A DNA stretch of 64,000 nt from Kryptolebias marmoratus (GCF_001649575.2 NC_051444.1:25379480-25443479), one strand, 5' to 3'; numbered from the stretch's first letter, positions 22,768-37,165 are shown. Numbers and translations are program-made. Notes: generated from the letters alone by a model not told the origin.

Positions 22768-25700
22768 CTGCGAGAGAAAGATAAGGAAATAAGTGTTAGC
22801 TTATTCAAATAGCAAAATTGGTTTTAGATCATGTAGCAGGATTCTGCCAGCTGCAGCAGGAGACTCCTTTGTGAGTGTTCCATGCGGAAAGCCCGGGCTT
22901 AAAGGAAGGCCCTACTGAGGGGAAGAAAATATCAAATTTACCCTTCACTGAACTGCATAGTCCACACAATGATGCAGTCTTGTACTGGCTTCTTGCCCAC
23001 TGTCTAAGCCTGAATTCTTCCTCCCAGTACACACATGCAGGTTTTCAGACTGTGACTGGCTCTGGACCATCATCGGTTAACAGCACACACAAACAGACCA
23101 GTTCTTCTCTTCTCTGCCAGCTAGTGACCAGCATTGCCTGATTCTGCTGCTCCACATCGGGGGGCACATCCAACACAGAGGCTGCCTCCTTGATAGCTTG
23201 ATACACAGCTAGTCTCAAAGCTGCTAATGATGTGAGCATAAACACTGAAAGCCTCCATATGGAACCCGCCAACGTCTCAGAGGGTCTTGTTGATTTATAA
23301 CTGGAAGATATGTTTTGAGTTCTGGACCTTGTTCACTGTAAAGCCTTACAGGACAGGAGCTACAAGAAATGCAAATAATAACTGCCTTGAGTCAACAAAA
23401 ACCCCAAAGAAGCTGAAACTTAAAAAAAACACATACTTTACAATTATATATTCTCTCTATGCAGCTAAATATACACATTGAATATGTCTTCTGTTATGCT
23501 TAACACAAATTTGAAAATTGTGACTCGTCCAAACTTTCACAGTGGTGAGGGACAAATGACGAGGGTTTTGTTTACTTGAGAAATACCTGTGCTTTTGAGT
23601 CAGAGATTTTTTTTATCTTGTTATTCTTGTTGTTTTTTTTAGGATGACTCAAAGTCCCATAACACCTATCTTTTTCTTAAGTATCTGGATTTCAAATTGG
23701 TTCCCAGAGCTTCTCATGGAAAATTAAGGGCTTGAAGAAGCACATAACAAAAGCTGAAAAAGAAAAATCTATCTGCAAAGGGCAAACAGTATTCAGTTTA
23801 AATTTTTTAAGAGTACTGTAGTGTCATACCATGAAATGTTGAACAATTTTTCATTAACTGGAGCCTTTCACATAATAAAACAGTTTATATTAGAAGGCCA
23901 AAGCTGAGTCATACACAGTGTTCTTTTTTAAATCTAAAGATCTGAATACACTGAGCCTCCTGACATTTTATTTCTTTAATTCAGAATGATTCAAACTATC
24001 TCCTCCACCCTGAAGAGTCACTGCAGCATTTTGCTTTTGTTCTTTCAGATGAGTCAAATCCTGTACAAATGGGGCCTTCAAACTGCTAAAAAAATATACA
24101 GTGAGAGTATTTTACAAGCTTGCTGTACTTTAACATCTCGCACAAACTTTTTCAGACTCATGAAATGTGTCACTGTGAGTCATCATCCTTGTGAGAAGGA
24201 TGACAGATCTGTTATATTTCAGCGTTGTGTTCCAGGGATAGACACGAGCCAAACAGTATGGGCTTGCCACTTCTGAACAATTCAGTATTTATTTACAATT
24301 ATAAACAGTCTCTCAAAAGTAGAGATAGCCGGTGCTTCGGGTAATATTTTACTTTGGGTTGTTTTTGCAATTTATTTACTCTTGTCTGGTCTCTGTTGGG
24401 CTAACTCCAGGTGACTGATTTTTGTGTAGCTTTACTGTATCTTAGGTTTAAAAAATTCCCAGAGAACACAGACAGAAACTATAAATGTAAGATATGGTTT
24501 GTATCCTACAGCCATAGAAGTTGTGTTAGCAAACATATTCGAGGGATAATTCAACTGGAAACCTTTTGTTTTACAGCTATGTACAGTTGTGCCATCCTTC
24601 TCACACTCTTTGAGCACATTAATGACATTTTTGCATTTGTTGTATGTGTATTTATCTTCGCAATAACTGAACAGAAATAAATAGCGTCCCATAGGGACAT
24701 CCTCTTACCAGAATGTCACAGTAATATGAGATTTTTAATATTCCTCACAAACTCAAGGCACCTCTGTGTCTCTGTGTCAGGGAGGCTACAGCAACTCCTT
24801 AACACGAGTGAGCCTCCTCCATCTAACTGCGCTCTTTTCCTTAAAAGCTTTTTTTTGTTGCTGTTGTTTGTTTGTTTGCTGTTTTATTTCTGTGAACACT
24901 GACTTAAAAAAAAATCTAATTTTTTATATCCAAAGTAAAAAGTAAAAAAAAAAAAAAAATATCCAAAGCACATCCTCCCAGAAGCATTGTGACTTGTCAA
25001 CATGTATTTTAGTAAACTCCAGCCGGGTCCTTTTATGCTCCTCTTTCAAAAGTGGGGTCTTGCTGGGTCTTCTTCCTTGGAGCCCACTTTCATTCAGACA
25101 GCAAACAGACATGGTTATTCCTTGATCTTAGAGTTCAACTTGTATCTTGTTTTGAGGTTTTGCTTAGGTGTTTCTTTCACCACAATATAAACTATCCCCA
25201 TGTTAACACTGGGCCCAGTTTTTCTTTTGTCTAAGCAGGTTGCCGGCATTACTTATTTAGCACATATACAACAAACTCAGTGCATTTTATAGCACAGCCA
25301 CCTCTATATGGTTTCTGCAGGGTCAATTACCGTCCAGCTGAGGGGTATAATTGGTCTTCAAAAATGGAAGGAGTGAAAGCAACACCCACGTGTATGAAAG
25401 GATGTGGGTGTTTCCAGCATATTATTGGGCAGTAGGTTTGCCCTGTCAATGTTTCTTTTATTTCTCACTCACTCACACTCTCTATCTTTCTCTTTCTTTC
25501 TTTTTTTTTTAGATTTTTCAGGCACTAATGGTCATTATTTTGAAAGTGGCTAAATTGGGAAGTGAGCAGAGAGAAAGAAGGATGGCATGCAGTAAATGGC
25601 TACAGGTTGAAACTCAAAAAAAAGCTGTGTGCAACAAAGACCTCCTGATAGTTTTTTTTTTCTTTACTCCTAATGAGATGCTGCAACCAGCCTAAGGTTG

Positions 25701-26456
25701 AGCCACTGAGCATTGCGCTATAAGGAAATTAATACTCAATCACATTTCCCATGCCAGTAAAATTTTAAGACTCTTGACAAATAGGTATCTTTGCAGCTGG
25801 TATTTTTATAGTTAGGTACTAATTTTTTCACAAATTAATTACTATTTGATGGTTGAATGAACATGATTATCTTGTGAGGGAAATGGGAATATGGGTAATA
25901 ATAAAAGTTCATTACAATGAGCGATGGACTTTATATCCCAATGTTGTTTGATATGTTAGTAGCAGAATAATGATGAAAAACTCTATAAAGCCTGTTCTAA
26001 AGTAACTATAAATGTGCTTTTTAGCTAAAGTGTGAGGTACAAATGTAATAATAGATTGATTTGAATTGTGTTCATTCCTTGTTAACTATCTTTGTGTTAT
26101 CTGTTAAAAATAACCACCCCAATATATCTGATTCATTAAAAGATAATTCATACAGTATATCATAGATTATTGCTTTAATATATCTTTTTTAATATTTTTT
26201 CTTTCTCGTGAACAGCACAATATTTGATTTTTTGTTTGTTTTGAAAGGCCTGTAGCTTCACTGTACTGAGTTAAAAAAATATTTTTATGTAAAATTAAAT
26301 AAATAAATAAAATCATAATACACAGTATGTATTACTTTGACCACAACAAATTCACAAATGAAACATTTCTTACATATTACTGTGTCAAACTTTTTCAAGG
26401 ACAATTGTTTTTGTTTTTTCTCTTTTTTATTTTTTGTAATATTAGCACAGTCGATA

Positions 26457-26713
26457 CGGGTGGCACAGTGGAGCAGTGGTTAAAGCTGTCGCCTGCCAGA
26501 AAGAAGGTTGCAGGATCACATCCTGACTTAGGGCCTTTCTTGCTGGAGTTTGTATGTTCTCCCCGTGCTCAGGTGGATTTACTCCAGGTACTCCAATTTC
26601 ATCCCACAGGCAATGTCCTTCCTTGCTTGTTAAGTTAATTGCTATCTCTAAAAAATTGTCCGTAGGTGTGGGTGAGAGCATGGATGCTTGTTTGTGTCTC
26701 TATGTGTCCACAG
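26457..26713 (+). mobile_element. tRNA-derived SINE copy (GTGGCACAGTGG family)
   Basis: The head GGTGGCACAGTGGAGCAGTGG and TAAAGCTGTCGCCTGCC is followed by TTTGTATGTTCTCCCCGTGC, a TTAAGTTAATTGC segment, GTCCGTAGGTGTGGGTGAG and GTCTCTATGTGTCC. The segment order is that of the common teleost SINE whose head reads GGCACGGTGGCGCAGTGGTTAG. The copy has several small insertions. The Pol III B box is degraded, so it is probably inactive. Confidence 0.75.
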
Positions 26714-29700
26714 GAAAAGATGGAAGTTTACCAATAAAAGAGAACCAAGATATATTCCTATTCTTTGATGGAATGAAACATCATCTCAGTGGGACCCTAT
26801 CTCTTGTCACTGGATTGTTCAACATCAATTATTGGTAGGTTTGAATTATATTTTGTGTTGTTTTCAACTTCTGACACTTTCTCCCCTATAGCTTCTTTCA
26901 TGTCAGGTCTCTGGACTTTCTCCTCGTCACAAGTGTCATAATTCAAGCCTTATTAACAGTATAGTGTGCTTCCACAAGATGAATTGTGAGCAAGGCATCA
27001 AAACCCTTTACACACCAGAGCTGCTAGAAAAGTCAACAGGTGTGGTTCCTGTGAGGAAAAATATTCTGCTGGGGACGGATTCCTGTGGGTATTGCCATGG
27101 AAGCTACAAAAAAGTTGAATGTGGTGTCTGTGAAAATGTATGTCTGTGAGAGTGTTCACTCCAAAAAATTCCTTTTCGGAAGTGGGGAAGGATTTATGTC
27201 CATTTGCTGAAGGCAATATTACACACATAATGTCTCACACATTCATTTCTAATGGCCGCTGATTTATGACTGGGAACACCAAGGTTGTAACAAAGTTGAA
27301 TTAAAAACACGTTAAACTTAATGAAAATTATGGAATTTTATGGTAATCAGATCAAAGAAAATAACCACCCACTGAGCGAAAACTTATAAAACAGTCAAAT
27401 TTGACCAGAACACAACAGGATAGTTATTTATTTTTTATCTACGCACATCATCGGACAACACAGTGCTGTGGCACAATTGGAAAAATAAAAACACATACTT
27501 AGTTGTATTGACGCAAATGAACAGTGGTAGGTTTGCAAAAGTGCTCAGTCATCCTCAGCATAAATTTGCTTGTGAAAATGAAGCAGTAGTGCAGCTGCAT
27601 CACAGAATTGCTTCTATCTCCCTTCCTGCTAAAGCAGATTGCTGTATTTGTGAAGTGTGTCTGATTGATTGAAACATGCTTGCCAAGGCAAACCGGTGAC
27701 AGTCTGACAGCCAAAAACATACTGACTGAACCATATATTCTATTTCAGTCATTTCAGTCAGAGTGATCTGATTTATTCAATATGAATAGTGAATGAAGTA
27801 GACCACCACGGTAACACATTTATTTTATTTATAGATTCTGCTCCTGTATGCTCCCTGTGGACAAATTAATTGTATTGCAGGATATATCACTGCAGCTGGG
27901 AACACAACATCTCCCAAAACAACGTATTATCAAAGCTGCCAAACATCAAACAAAAGATGTGCGGAAACCACTTTGATTTCTCATTCCTGGATGAGGCCTA
28001 AGGCATTCTAATATTACATGGCATTTAACATCATTACACATCATCTTGTTGCTGCCTCCTGGAAGGCTAAAAAAACTAATTGTGCTCAAACTTGAGATGC
28101 ACATACAGTGCAGCAACTAGGAAACGAATAATGAAAAATGTCACTGAGATATAAAAAGTTTTACATTTGAGTTATATCAAAAAACCATTTGTTTTACCTT
28201 CTCAGTTCAAAGAATAACCATCAATTTCCACTGTTAAATACTGCCAACCAAAATTAGATTTAGTTGTTTTAAATATTTAAAAGTCAATTTTTAAAAACTA
28301 ATGCTCATAAGGCACAAACTGGAAACCGCTTTTATGTATTTTGTTGGCACAGACTAAGAGTTTAATGAATGGCAACTGAACTTCTTTTCTTGATTTTTGA
28401 AGATGTTTTACCTGTCATTTGGAAAATTTATTTATTTTTTTTTTAATTTCTAATCATTAGTTGGAACTTCCAACCTATAATCAAAACTATAGAATCAGAA
28501 GAAGTTTGGTTCTTGTGTTTTAAACTCTTCGCTCTGCCATGGATAGTTCATCAGATTTTAGGTGAATTCATTTGTGCAATAAAATTGTTTTCTAAGACAG
28601 TCCAGGCTGAAACCCTTTTTTTTTGTTGTTTTTTTTGGACACATATTTGTAGTCTTTTGATGAATAAGTGCTAGGACAATTGATTAAAATGAGGGGTGCT
28701 TTGTAAGTAGAGAATAGAGAGATCTGTTTCCAAGCTCATTAATTGCCCTAATACCCAAAATGATAATGACATCCAAGTTCATTCTTGTAGAATTAATTAC
28801 ACAAGGGCCATCACCTTGAAATGCTTCATTAGAATAAATCCTCCCAAATCCAGCATGATATACTTTATTTGCATATGTAAGGTTTGCTTTCATAAGTAGA
28901 GTAGAAGATGGACAGACAGAAGGACAGTTTGCATTTGTTGATGTTTTCATTGAATCCTCATGCAAGAGTGAAATTTAATTTCAGTGATAACAGCATTTAG
29001 ACTGAAGTGAAACCTCCTTCATTAACCTCATGGCTAACCTCATAGCAACACCAAAAATCTGACAGTGTAGGAAGTGAGTGATAAATTAATGCAGATACAC
29101 AAGAGATTAAAAGGCATCACCAATGCCATCTATCTCCCTCTTTGACACAGGCTCAAGTTGTCTGGGTTATCAGATGCTTCCTCTGAGCACCACTCAGAAA
29201 TGGTCGATGGCATTTAGCTAATGAACTAAATAAAAAGCTAAATAGTCAGAAATTTATGGCAGCAAAATGTTTAACCTGCACATTTCCTTTACAGTTTAAA
29301 TGAGGAGCAGGATTTCTTGAGTGTTTTGGGATTAGTAAGGTGTGTAAACACTCAGCTGAGACAGATGAATGCCAAAAGCTTTCTTCACTGTGTTTGTTTC
29401 AAGTCTGTTAAATGATTTCCTTAATGTTATTTTAATTCATATGATTATGTATGCACACAATCTACCCGTCTTCCCAAAATACAGACATCAAAAAGTGCTT
29501 TAATCACTTTAATGATTCTAAATCATTTAGGAATCAATTTAGTGGAAATAGTGACAAATCAATTAACTGTTTTCTGTGTGACTGAGGCAAATGGAATTGG
29601 AAGGCCAAAAGCCTTTTTAGTCTTATTAACCCACATTTCATCTAATGGAATCAAACATGCTCTTTTTACTGAAATGAATAAACTGACCAATCAAATTATG

Positions 29701-32500
29701 TGAAAGTTATGATTCATCATCATCGTAGATCACGAACACGTAATGTTCACATTTGCTGTTAGTATCATCACACGGCAGTCTAATATTTGTTTTGTTCACA
29801 CGCGTGAATACATCTATGTATGTTTATTATTTACAAGTTTTCTTACATAAATGAAAAAGTCTAACAACCCTTAAGTTCTACTATTTTTAAGGCGAACAGA
29901 GCTGGTTTAATTTAATTCATAAAATGATGCAAGTGACATCAACTTTATTACTTACCACATCTGAAAACTACATTTACACTATTAGTTGCTGAAAAATATC
30001 ACAGTTTGGAGAAAAAGTTAAACTGTTAACCTACTACATGATAAAATGATTGTGCAGTTCTCTCACAGGACTAAAAACTAAAGTTTATTTTTTTTAACAT
30101 AATAAAACTGATAGATAAATAGACAGACAGACAAAGACAATTTGAGGGTACAGAGATTGATCTTCTACCCCACAATCCTATTTCAGTCTTGAATAACACA
30201 ATATCAAAAATAGTATATATCAGCTTAAAAAAATAACAAAAAAAAGACATTTTGTTTTTAGAAGTATTTTTGAAATATTTTAGTTGTAGTATATTCAACT
30301 TCAATTTAAAGCAGACGTGTCCTAATCTCAGGTCTTACAATAATGATATATATATAGGTTTAAGCTAAAATAAATAAAAATAAAAGAACCACAGAAATGT
30401 AATTTAAAGCTAAAATGTATCTAGAGATTAACACCTAATTAATGCAGAAAAATAAAAACTTTGTTTTTTAGGAATTAAATGCAGAAGCAAAAATTTGACT
30501 GTCCTTTTTTTAGAGACAATGTAGTGCCAACACTAGGTTTGAGGCACACAGAAAGTATGTAGTTTCCACAAACAAAGCTAACTACTTTCACTGTTCTAAC
30601 GGACAAACTTGTAATAGAAAAATGCTGTTTGCAATTACCTTTAGCAATTGTTTTACAGCCTCTGAGACCATCTCTTGCTGTCAGTCTACGGTAATTACAG
30701 TTTGATCACTGGTTCAGTCTGTAACCCTTCCCCTTTAAACATAAAGAACTTTCTGAGATTAAAGCGGAAGCATGGAACAATTTCCTCTCACTGATTTACT
30801 TCAAAAGCTGAAGTCTGCTAAGGGAATTGAAGACAGTGACCTCCATCTACCTGTGTTCAAGAAAAGTCTAGGAGCCATTTGCTTCGTTAAGATCTTAAGC
30901 CCACCAGCCTTGACAACAGTTTTTTAGAAATAATCATCCAGACACAAAGCAGAGCTCAGTCCTATACGGTATTCAAGAATAGATATTTAAGCATATTAAC
31001 TGCAAGTGCAAAGTCAATGTAATACATTTAGTTACTGTTTGATTTACCGCTGTGTTTCTTTTGCTTTGTACTCATAAAATGAAATAAAAAATAATTAAAA
31101 AAACAAACTACTCTGTATAGAGTGACCCGCAGCCTCAATCAAGACCCATTCATTGCCTTCCAACACTTGAAGCGTTCCAATCAGACAGGCTGCAGAGTAA
31201 AATGTGCCATCATCATTTCAGGGTTTGAATGCGTGATGATGGCTCGGATAAGATTAGCTGGCAACATGTCAGAGATGTTCAGCTGGAGGATTTTTGAAGG
31301 AAAGAGGCCAGAATTTTTAACTCCAGTTTCCTGTGTCTCCCTGGGAATGAAAGAGTAACCTTAGAGTCGGAGCAGACATCAGGGTTGATGAGAAGCTTTT
31401 CAACATCAAAAGCGCCCAAACCCTGAGCTCTCTTTGAAGACTTTGGAGATGTGTGTTCATGTACTGTTGACTACACAGATTAGTCCTTTATTGCTGATGC
31501 TGTTCAGGCCAGTGGGGATTTTCCCACTAATATAATTCTCATGGTATTACTGATGCATGACACACACACACACACAAAATAATAATTATGCCCTTAAATG
31601 ACTTTATTCAGTGAGAATTTTGACTGTGACAATGGAAATTGTAAATAATGAGTTTCTTTTTCAAATGTGATTGAAAATAGTTTTAGGAATCTAGAGGACA
31701 AATTCATTAAAAAAAACTTCCAAAAATGAATGCAGCTCATTATAGTTACCTTGATAATACTTCAGAGCATAAGCCATTTCACTTTAACTTTTGAGTTCAA
31801 CTAACCTTTTTTAATTGTGTCCTTTTTTTAAATATATTGTTGCTCCTGCTAGATTCCTGACTTAGAAAAAAACTCTACATTATCAACTGCTTTATTTCAG
31901 CAAAGAACACTGAAGTCAAAACAGCAGGTATAAGCACCTGCAATTGCGGCAGCAAATTTTTCTCAATTTGTATCTAGCGATTTGACTCTGCTCTGTTCCT
32001 GGCCTTAAATAAGTATAAAAGGAATGCCTCAGACAGGCTGAGGCAAGAACCCCCTGGGGTACAAAACAGAGCAGCATCAGTGACAACAGCCATTACATTA
32101 TTTAAGTCAAACAAAAGGAGAGCTGTGGTTGGGGCTAGTTGAAAATCAGCTCATAGTAGAGGAAAGCTAAAGTGGCCTAAATGCTGCATGCTGTGATTTC
32201 CTAAACTGAATGTTCAAAAGGAATAGCAGCTGATGAGTCAGTCCATGTCAGTTGGTATTAAAATCAAAGGCAGGCTGTAGCAAGTAGTGTTGTTGTTCTC
32301 AGGTCATACAGGCAGTTTTGATGTTATATAGGCCATCCATATTGATTTCAATGAATTTGATAAGTTGTCTAACTAATAAATAAAAAGAAAGATTACTCAA
32401 GACTGTGGTTACTTACTTGAAATAAATTCATGTAAGAAATATTAGTAAATTATTTCAGTACTAATACAGGCCAAACTGCATCTCATCTAATATCTTCTCA

Positions 32501-33023
32501 GGGCCTTGTTTACATGGGAACAATCTCCTGGAAAGGTTAGAGATTGTTCGACGTTGATTGGAGAAAAGTTACACATTTACATGGTAATCCTGTGAATCTG
32601 ATGTAGTTTTTACGCCAGGTTACTAGCTGGTGCTGTGATTTTTTGTATTTCATTGACACACACATGCTCGCAGACACTTCAGTCTCTTGACCATGCAAGC
32701 AGTTATATCCAAAATGGTGAATACATGTACATTTGTTTGGACCAACAGTGAGATTAGATTGTTCCTACGCATTGAAAAAGGTGAGTAACACAAACGGTAC
32801 TCTACTATCCACCATTGTTACTATTGTTGATCTACTCCTGCAGAAAACATGTTAGTTTGAGCCATCTGTAGAGTGTATATGCGATTTAAGGAGTATCCAA
32901 AAATTTCCACTCTGAGAACTGGGTTCAAAAAGTTTAGGTGTTAGAGAATCAAGTCGCTGTTGTCATAATCACAGGAGAAATGTTCTGGTTTTACTTAAAA
33001 CCAGCTTCATGTAAACACGGCCC
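32501..33023 (+). mobile_element. cut-and-paste DNA transposon copy A, non-autonomous
   Basis: The ends GGGCCTTGTTTACAT and ATGTAAACACGGCCC are near-perfect inverted repeats. Inside, 32714-32780 is an open reading start encoding MVNTCTFVWTNSEIRLFLRI followed by a GTGAGT donor. The FVW-[TI]-[ND]-SE-[IV]-xLxLR pattern looks like the start of the Myb/SANT- or MADF-like DNA-binding protein of Harbinger-type fish transposons. The rest of the coding region is absent. Target duplication not resolved. Related to copy B at 58625-59181. Confidence 0.65.
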
Positions 33024-33976
33024 AAGACCAGTAACACAAGTCACACTCAAAAACCTTGATAATATCAATTATAGCTTCTAACAGTGTCTCTCTAAACCAA
33101 GGTAATAATGAATTACACTGTCAGCATTACTGCACTACTCTATTTGGCAAAGTCCTATGTTATTCAACATATCCCCACGTGGATACACAAGAAAGGTTCA
33201 GGCCTCCCACTGATCGACTGTATAACTATAAAATCCACAATTACACAGCAGTATCTGCACTGATTTGAGCATGTCATCAAGATGCTTGCCAGACCTTCAG
33301 CCTTGCATGACACTTCATGGGCAAATTACAGCATTGGCTTTGGTCAGCAGGTTGGTAAATGTAAAAGAAAAAAGAAAGAAAAAAAAAAGTTCAAGGCTTC
33401 AATGAGGATGTGAACCAGGTGGACGGGGCTGACTGTAGCAACTGACAGCAGAGTTGAAGCAGAAAAAGATGAAAAGTGACAGCAAAAATGACACAGATGA
33501 AATTCACTCAAAGCTGCTCTCACTACAACCATAGCTCTTCAGATTGCTCTGCACAGCCATCAAAAGGCTTACTATTAAGTACAGGATTCTCTGAAATTCA
33601 CTGAACTGCCAAAATCAAGCAGGTACGTGTGCTTGTCTGTGTAACCTAGTTTGAGAGTAAGTGACAGAGAGAGAAGACAGTAACAAGAAGGGAAATGTCT
33701 ATAGCACTCAATAAGAACTTCTGACAAAAACCTTGTTGACATCAACATGTATGTATGTCAGGTGTCAATAATCTTCTCAAGTATTTTACATCATATTTCA
33801 TTGTTTTTCAAAGATGTCACATTCTTTGTTTTGCTGAAATGCTTGCTCACAAGAAAACAGGAACTGTGTACATTGTCTTTCCAATTGGACTAATTCAGTG
33901 ATCAACAAACAATTAGCCGATCTAAGAAACAATTACAATCGTGATAAAACGGAACCCTCTAATTAAAAATCCTTAC

Positions 33977-34039
33977 CTCTTCAGCATAGGCGTCGCAAAG
34001 TTTGTTTCCAGAAAGTAGCTTGTTTTTTAAGCTCTTGTT
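33977..34039 (-). CDS. luzp2: luzp2 coiled-coil exon (63 bp)
   Basis: The acceptor is TTTCTGTTTTTCAG and the donor is GAG|GTAAGG. The 21 codons begin NKSLKNKLLSGNKLC and end DAYAEE. This is the most diagnostic LUZP2 peptide in the window, since remembered vertebrate LUZP2 has NKSLKNKLLSGNKLC followed by a slightly different six residues ending in AEE. Phase 0 on both sides and exactly three heptads. It follows the 60070 exon after about 26 kb of intron and precedes the 22705 exon after 11 kb. Confidence 0.95.
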
Positions 34040-36254
34040 CTGAAAAACAGAAAGGAATGAATTACATTTATGTTTAGACTATAATCTGCAGTCTTTTTTG
34101 TTTTAGCTCACAAAAAGCCCTTTGAGTTAGTGTGCTTCTGTTTTTACAGCCGTGCATTTGGCTGCATAGGCGCCCTGGCAGCAAGTGCTTCATTGGTTTT
34201 ATTTTTTAGATAAGACTCGAGAGCAGTCCCATGTGTAACGTTTGAGGATCCACCAAGATTTGCAGGTCTTTTAAAGGACAGAAATGCAGTACATGATTGG
34301 ACCAAAGGAGTCTAAATTTGGTTAGTAAAGAACAACAATAATTTAACAAGCAGTAAGTACACAGACTCTAAAGTATTGCCTTGTTAAGATTCTTGGAGCA
34401 GTTTTATCTTGAGGGACGTGGGGTGTGATTTAGAAAACAATACAGCACTTAAGAAACATTTTACATAATGAAAGCATCAACAAACATTTAGAGATTACTA
34501 AAATAATTATTTACACCTGCAGTGTTGTGTGTTGCAACAGTGCAACATATAACACTACCAGTACATTCAGAACATGTTTTGCTTTTTTTTAAAATAAAAT
34601 TTCTCAAAATTGAATCATGACTGAACTGAGAATTCATAGGCAAGTAAAGATCTATTGCTAAACTGAAGGTCACTGTAAACACAGTACAGTAAATAAATAA
34701 ATGAAAATAAAAAGTGCAGAGTACATTTGTGCTGCAAGATGTCACACTACTTAAATCTGTTTCTCTGAAGTTAGTCAGAATAGAATCACTCCAAGTAGTT
34801 TAAAAGGAAACTGCAAATGACACAGCCATGAGAGATCATGCTGAGACAGAAGAAAATGAGCCCTGAAAGTGATAAGAGCAATTTTACAGAGAGGGTATTT
34901 TCTTGTATAATTGGCAATGATCTGTTAGTACGAGTTCTCCTTAAGTAACTTAATGCTTACCCTAAAGTACACATGCAAATCTCAAGATGATCCAATAAAA
35001 CAGCATAATCAACCATGACAAAAACTTCACAAAGGTCTAAAAGACCTAAAATTGGACTATTCCCAGCATGTGCATTAGGGAGAAACTCATTCAGGCAGTA
35101 TCAACTGTGAATTGAATCTAGACCGACAACCTCAGGGATGTCACACAATACAGGAGAGGAAGCTACTTGGTAAAACAAGCATAATGCAGCAAACTACCAC
35201 AATGCAATGTTTAAAGTTTCCATATAATATTTATAGTTGTAAATATATATGGGTATATTTCCGTGCAACATTTTTGGAAACAACAGAAAAAACAACAACA
35301 AAGAAAAAAAAAAGTTGAAACCCATGTCACATCTACAAGTATCTACATACTTTACTCTGTTTTTGGTGCAGCGAGGCTCAAACATTTTGGAAACCTTTTT
35401 AACCTCCTCATTATTTTGGTGAAAACCAGATTTTGCTCACAAAAATGTGCATGTGGGTGTGCATATACACTTTAATCACTACAATAAAACCAGCAACCAG
35501 CTGCAGAGTTCTGCAAGGATGGTCCTAATGTACAAAAAGGAGTATAAATTTGAAAAATATCAGATTGTAAGTAACAATTCCCCAATAAGAAAAAGCAATC
35601 CAGTGGCAAAGTGTGCGCATGTCTTTCCATACCTGGTCATCACAGAGTTTTTAGGATATTAATTTGCATATGAAGAAAATTGAGTCTCAAATTGACAATG
35701 TTGAGCTGTACTTATCAAAGCCATCATGACTGCTGCATCTCTGTAATCAGTTCTTCTTTGCTATGTACTTCTCTCCCCCACACATGTGCTGTGTACTGTA
35801 CTCTCCAATATGCACACTACACACACACTGATCTGATGTAATGACTGCTATTGGCAGCTATTTTGTGATTCAGTGAGGCAAAACTGCTTGAGTATCAATT
35901 CCACACAGAAATACCTTCTCTCACTCATACAGAGGGACCACCATCCAAGGATGTGTGGGATTGGAAGCTATCATAAAGTGTGACATAGCTTAGCTCCAGG
36001 ACATACTGACAGTGAAAATAAGACCCTTTGGAGTTTGTATGTCACATAGGATTATGCAAAATTAGATACACTGAGCTCCATGTGTCAAATGTGTTTCTCT
36101 TCCAGCACTGTCATATTCTGGACCTGGGAGTTTCTTAGTTAACAAGTTGTTAATTTGTTCATTTTCCATGAGGTTCCGGTTTGCAAGGAGGGTGAAATCT
36201 ATTATGGCTGCCATTTGACAAGAGGTAGAATACACCCAGGACAAGTTGCCAAGA

Positions 36255-36465
36255 TAAAATAGAGACACACAAGTCAGACAACCTGCCTAAACCCACTTCT
36301 GAAGTCAATTTAGAATCACCAATTAACCAAACATGCATGTTTTTTAGACTGTAGAAAATGAAAAAAATAATATAAAAACTGGAGTAAACATCTGGAGTAA
36401 ACATGAGCTGAACTGGGATTTGGTTTTGCTTTGAGATGACAGTGCTAATCACCACATCACTTACT
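36255..36465 (-). mobile_element. degenerate SINE copy (GTGGCACAGTGG family)
   Basis: The plus strand shows CAATTTAGAATCACCAATTA, CATGCATGTTTTTTAGACTG and GATGACAGTGCTAATCACCA in the order expected for the reverse complement of this SINE. Strongly decayed; part of the body is replaced by an A-rich tract and a duplicated TGGAGTAAACATC. Confidence 0.6.
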
Positions 36466-36639
36466 GTTCATATTTTACATGTAAACATGCAGAAAAGTCC
36501 AGATCCTTAAGCTTTTATCGTACTTGATTAAAAAGTAGAATTTTTTGAAGGAATGTCTATTGCCTACAGAATTTCATGCCAAATTGTTAATCAAAGATCC
36601 TGTGCAATTTGACTATTAACACCTGGACTATGTGTTGGG

Positions 36640-37165
36640 GAGGACTTTCAGCTACAACCACACCAGATTTTAGTTTAAAATGGGTAAAATTATAGCCACT
36701 TTTGTGTTGGTTATGGTTGAACAGCTGCAGCGGCCATCTTGAATTTGACAGACTTAAAAAGTTAATTCAGTGTAACTGTACATTCATTAATTACTTTCTG
36801 AAAGCTTCATTAATATATGTCCAGTGGTCGCTAAAAGACAAACATGGTTGACTCTAAGAGTTATTGCCAAAGTTTTAAGCCTACATAATGTACTACAAAT
36901 GTGCCTTGAGTATGTGTTTTAAATGACTCTCAGCTACAATTTAGCTCAATATTTGTAAAAGGTTGTACTTATTTTGTGATTGCTAAGATTCATTAGCTGT
37001 GGTGGACATTTTGAAATAAGCTGACTCCCAAAGTTAATCAGGTATAGATGCACATACAGTGATTACTTTCTGAGAATTTTGTTAAAATTTTTCCAATGGT
37101 TTATGCATTATTTTTGATAAAAGACAGACAAACAAACATACACATACATGATTTCCTGCTTTTAA
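36640..37165 (+). mobile_element. LINE 3' end, tandemly duplicated unit (RTE/Expander-like)
   Basis: Two related units lie about 272 bp apart. Unit one has AGCTGCAGCGGCCATCTTGA, AAAGTTAATTCAG and ATTACTTTCTGAAAGCTTCATTAA. Unit two has AGCTGTGGTGGACATTTTGA, CAAAGTTAATCAG and GATTACTTTCTGAGAATTTTGTTA, and ends GACAGACAAACAAACATAC. This wording is typical of 3' tails of abundant teleost LINEs; the family name is from memory. Confidence 0.5.

Larger units (their letters stand above)
22768..33976 (-). other. luzp2: luzp2 intron, 11.2 kb
   Basis: AT-rich intron with a SINE (26457-26713) and a DNA transposon copy (32501-33023). Locally GC-richer patches at 22860-23280 and 31120-31460 carry small ORFs without recognisable domains; they could be old repeats or conserved noncoding elements. 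Nothing else recognised. Confidence 0.85.
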
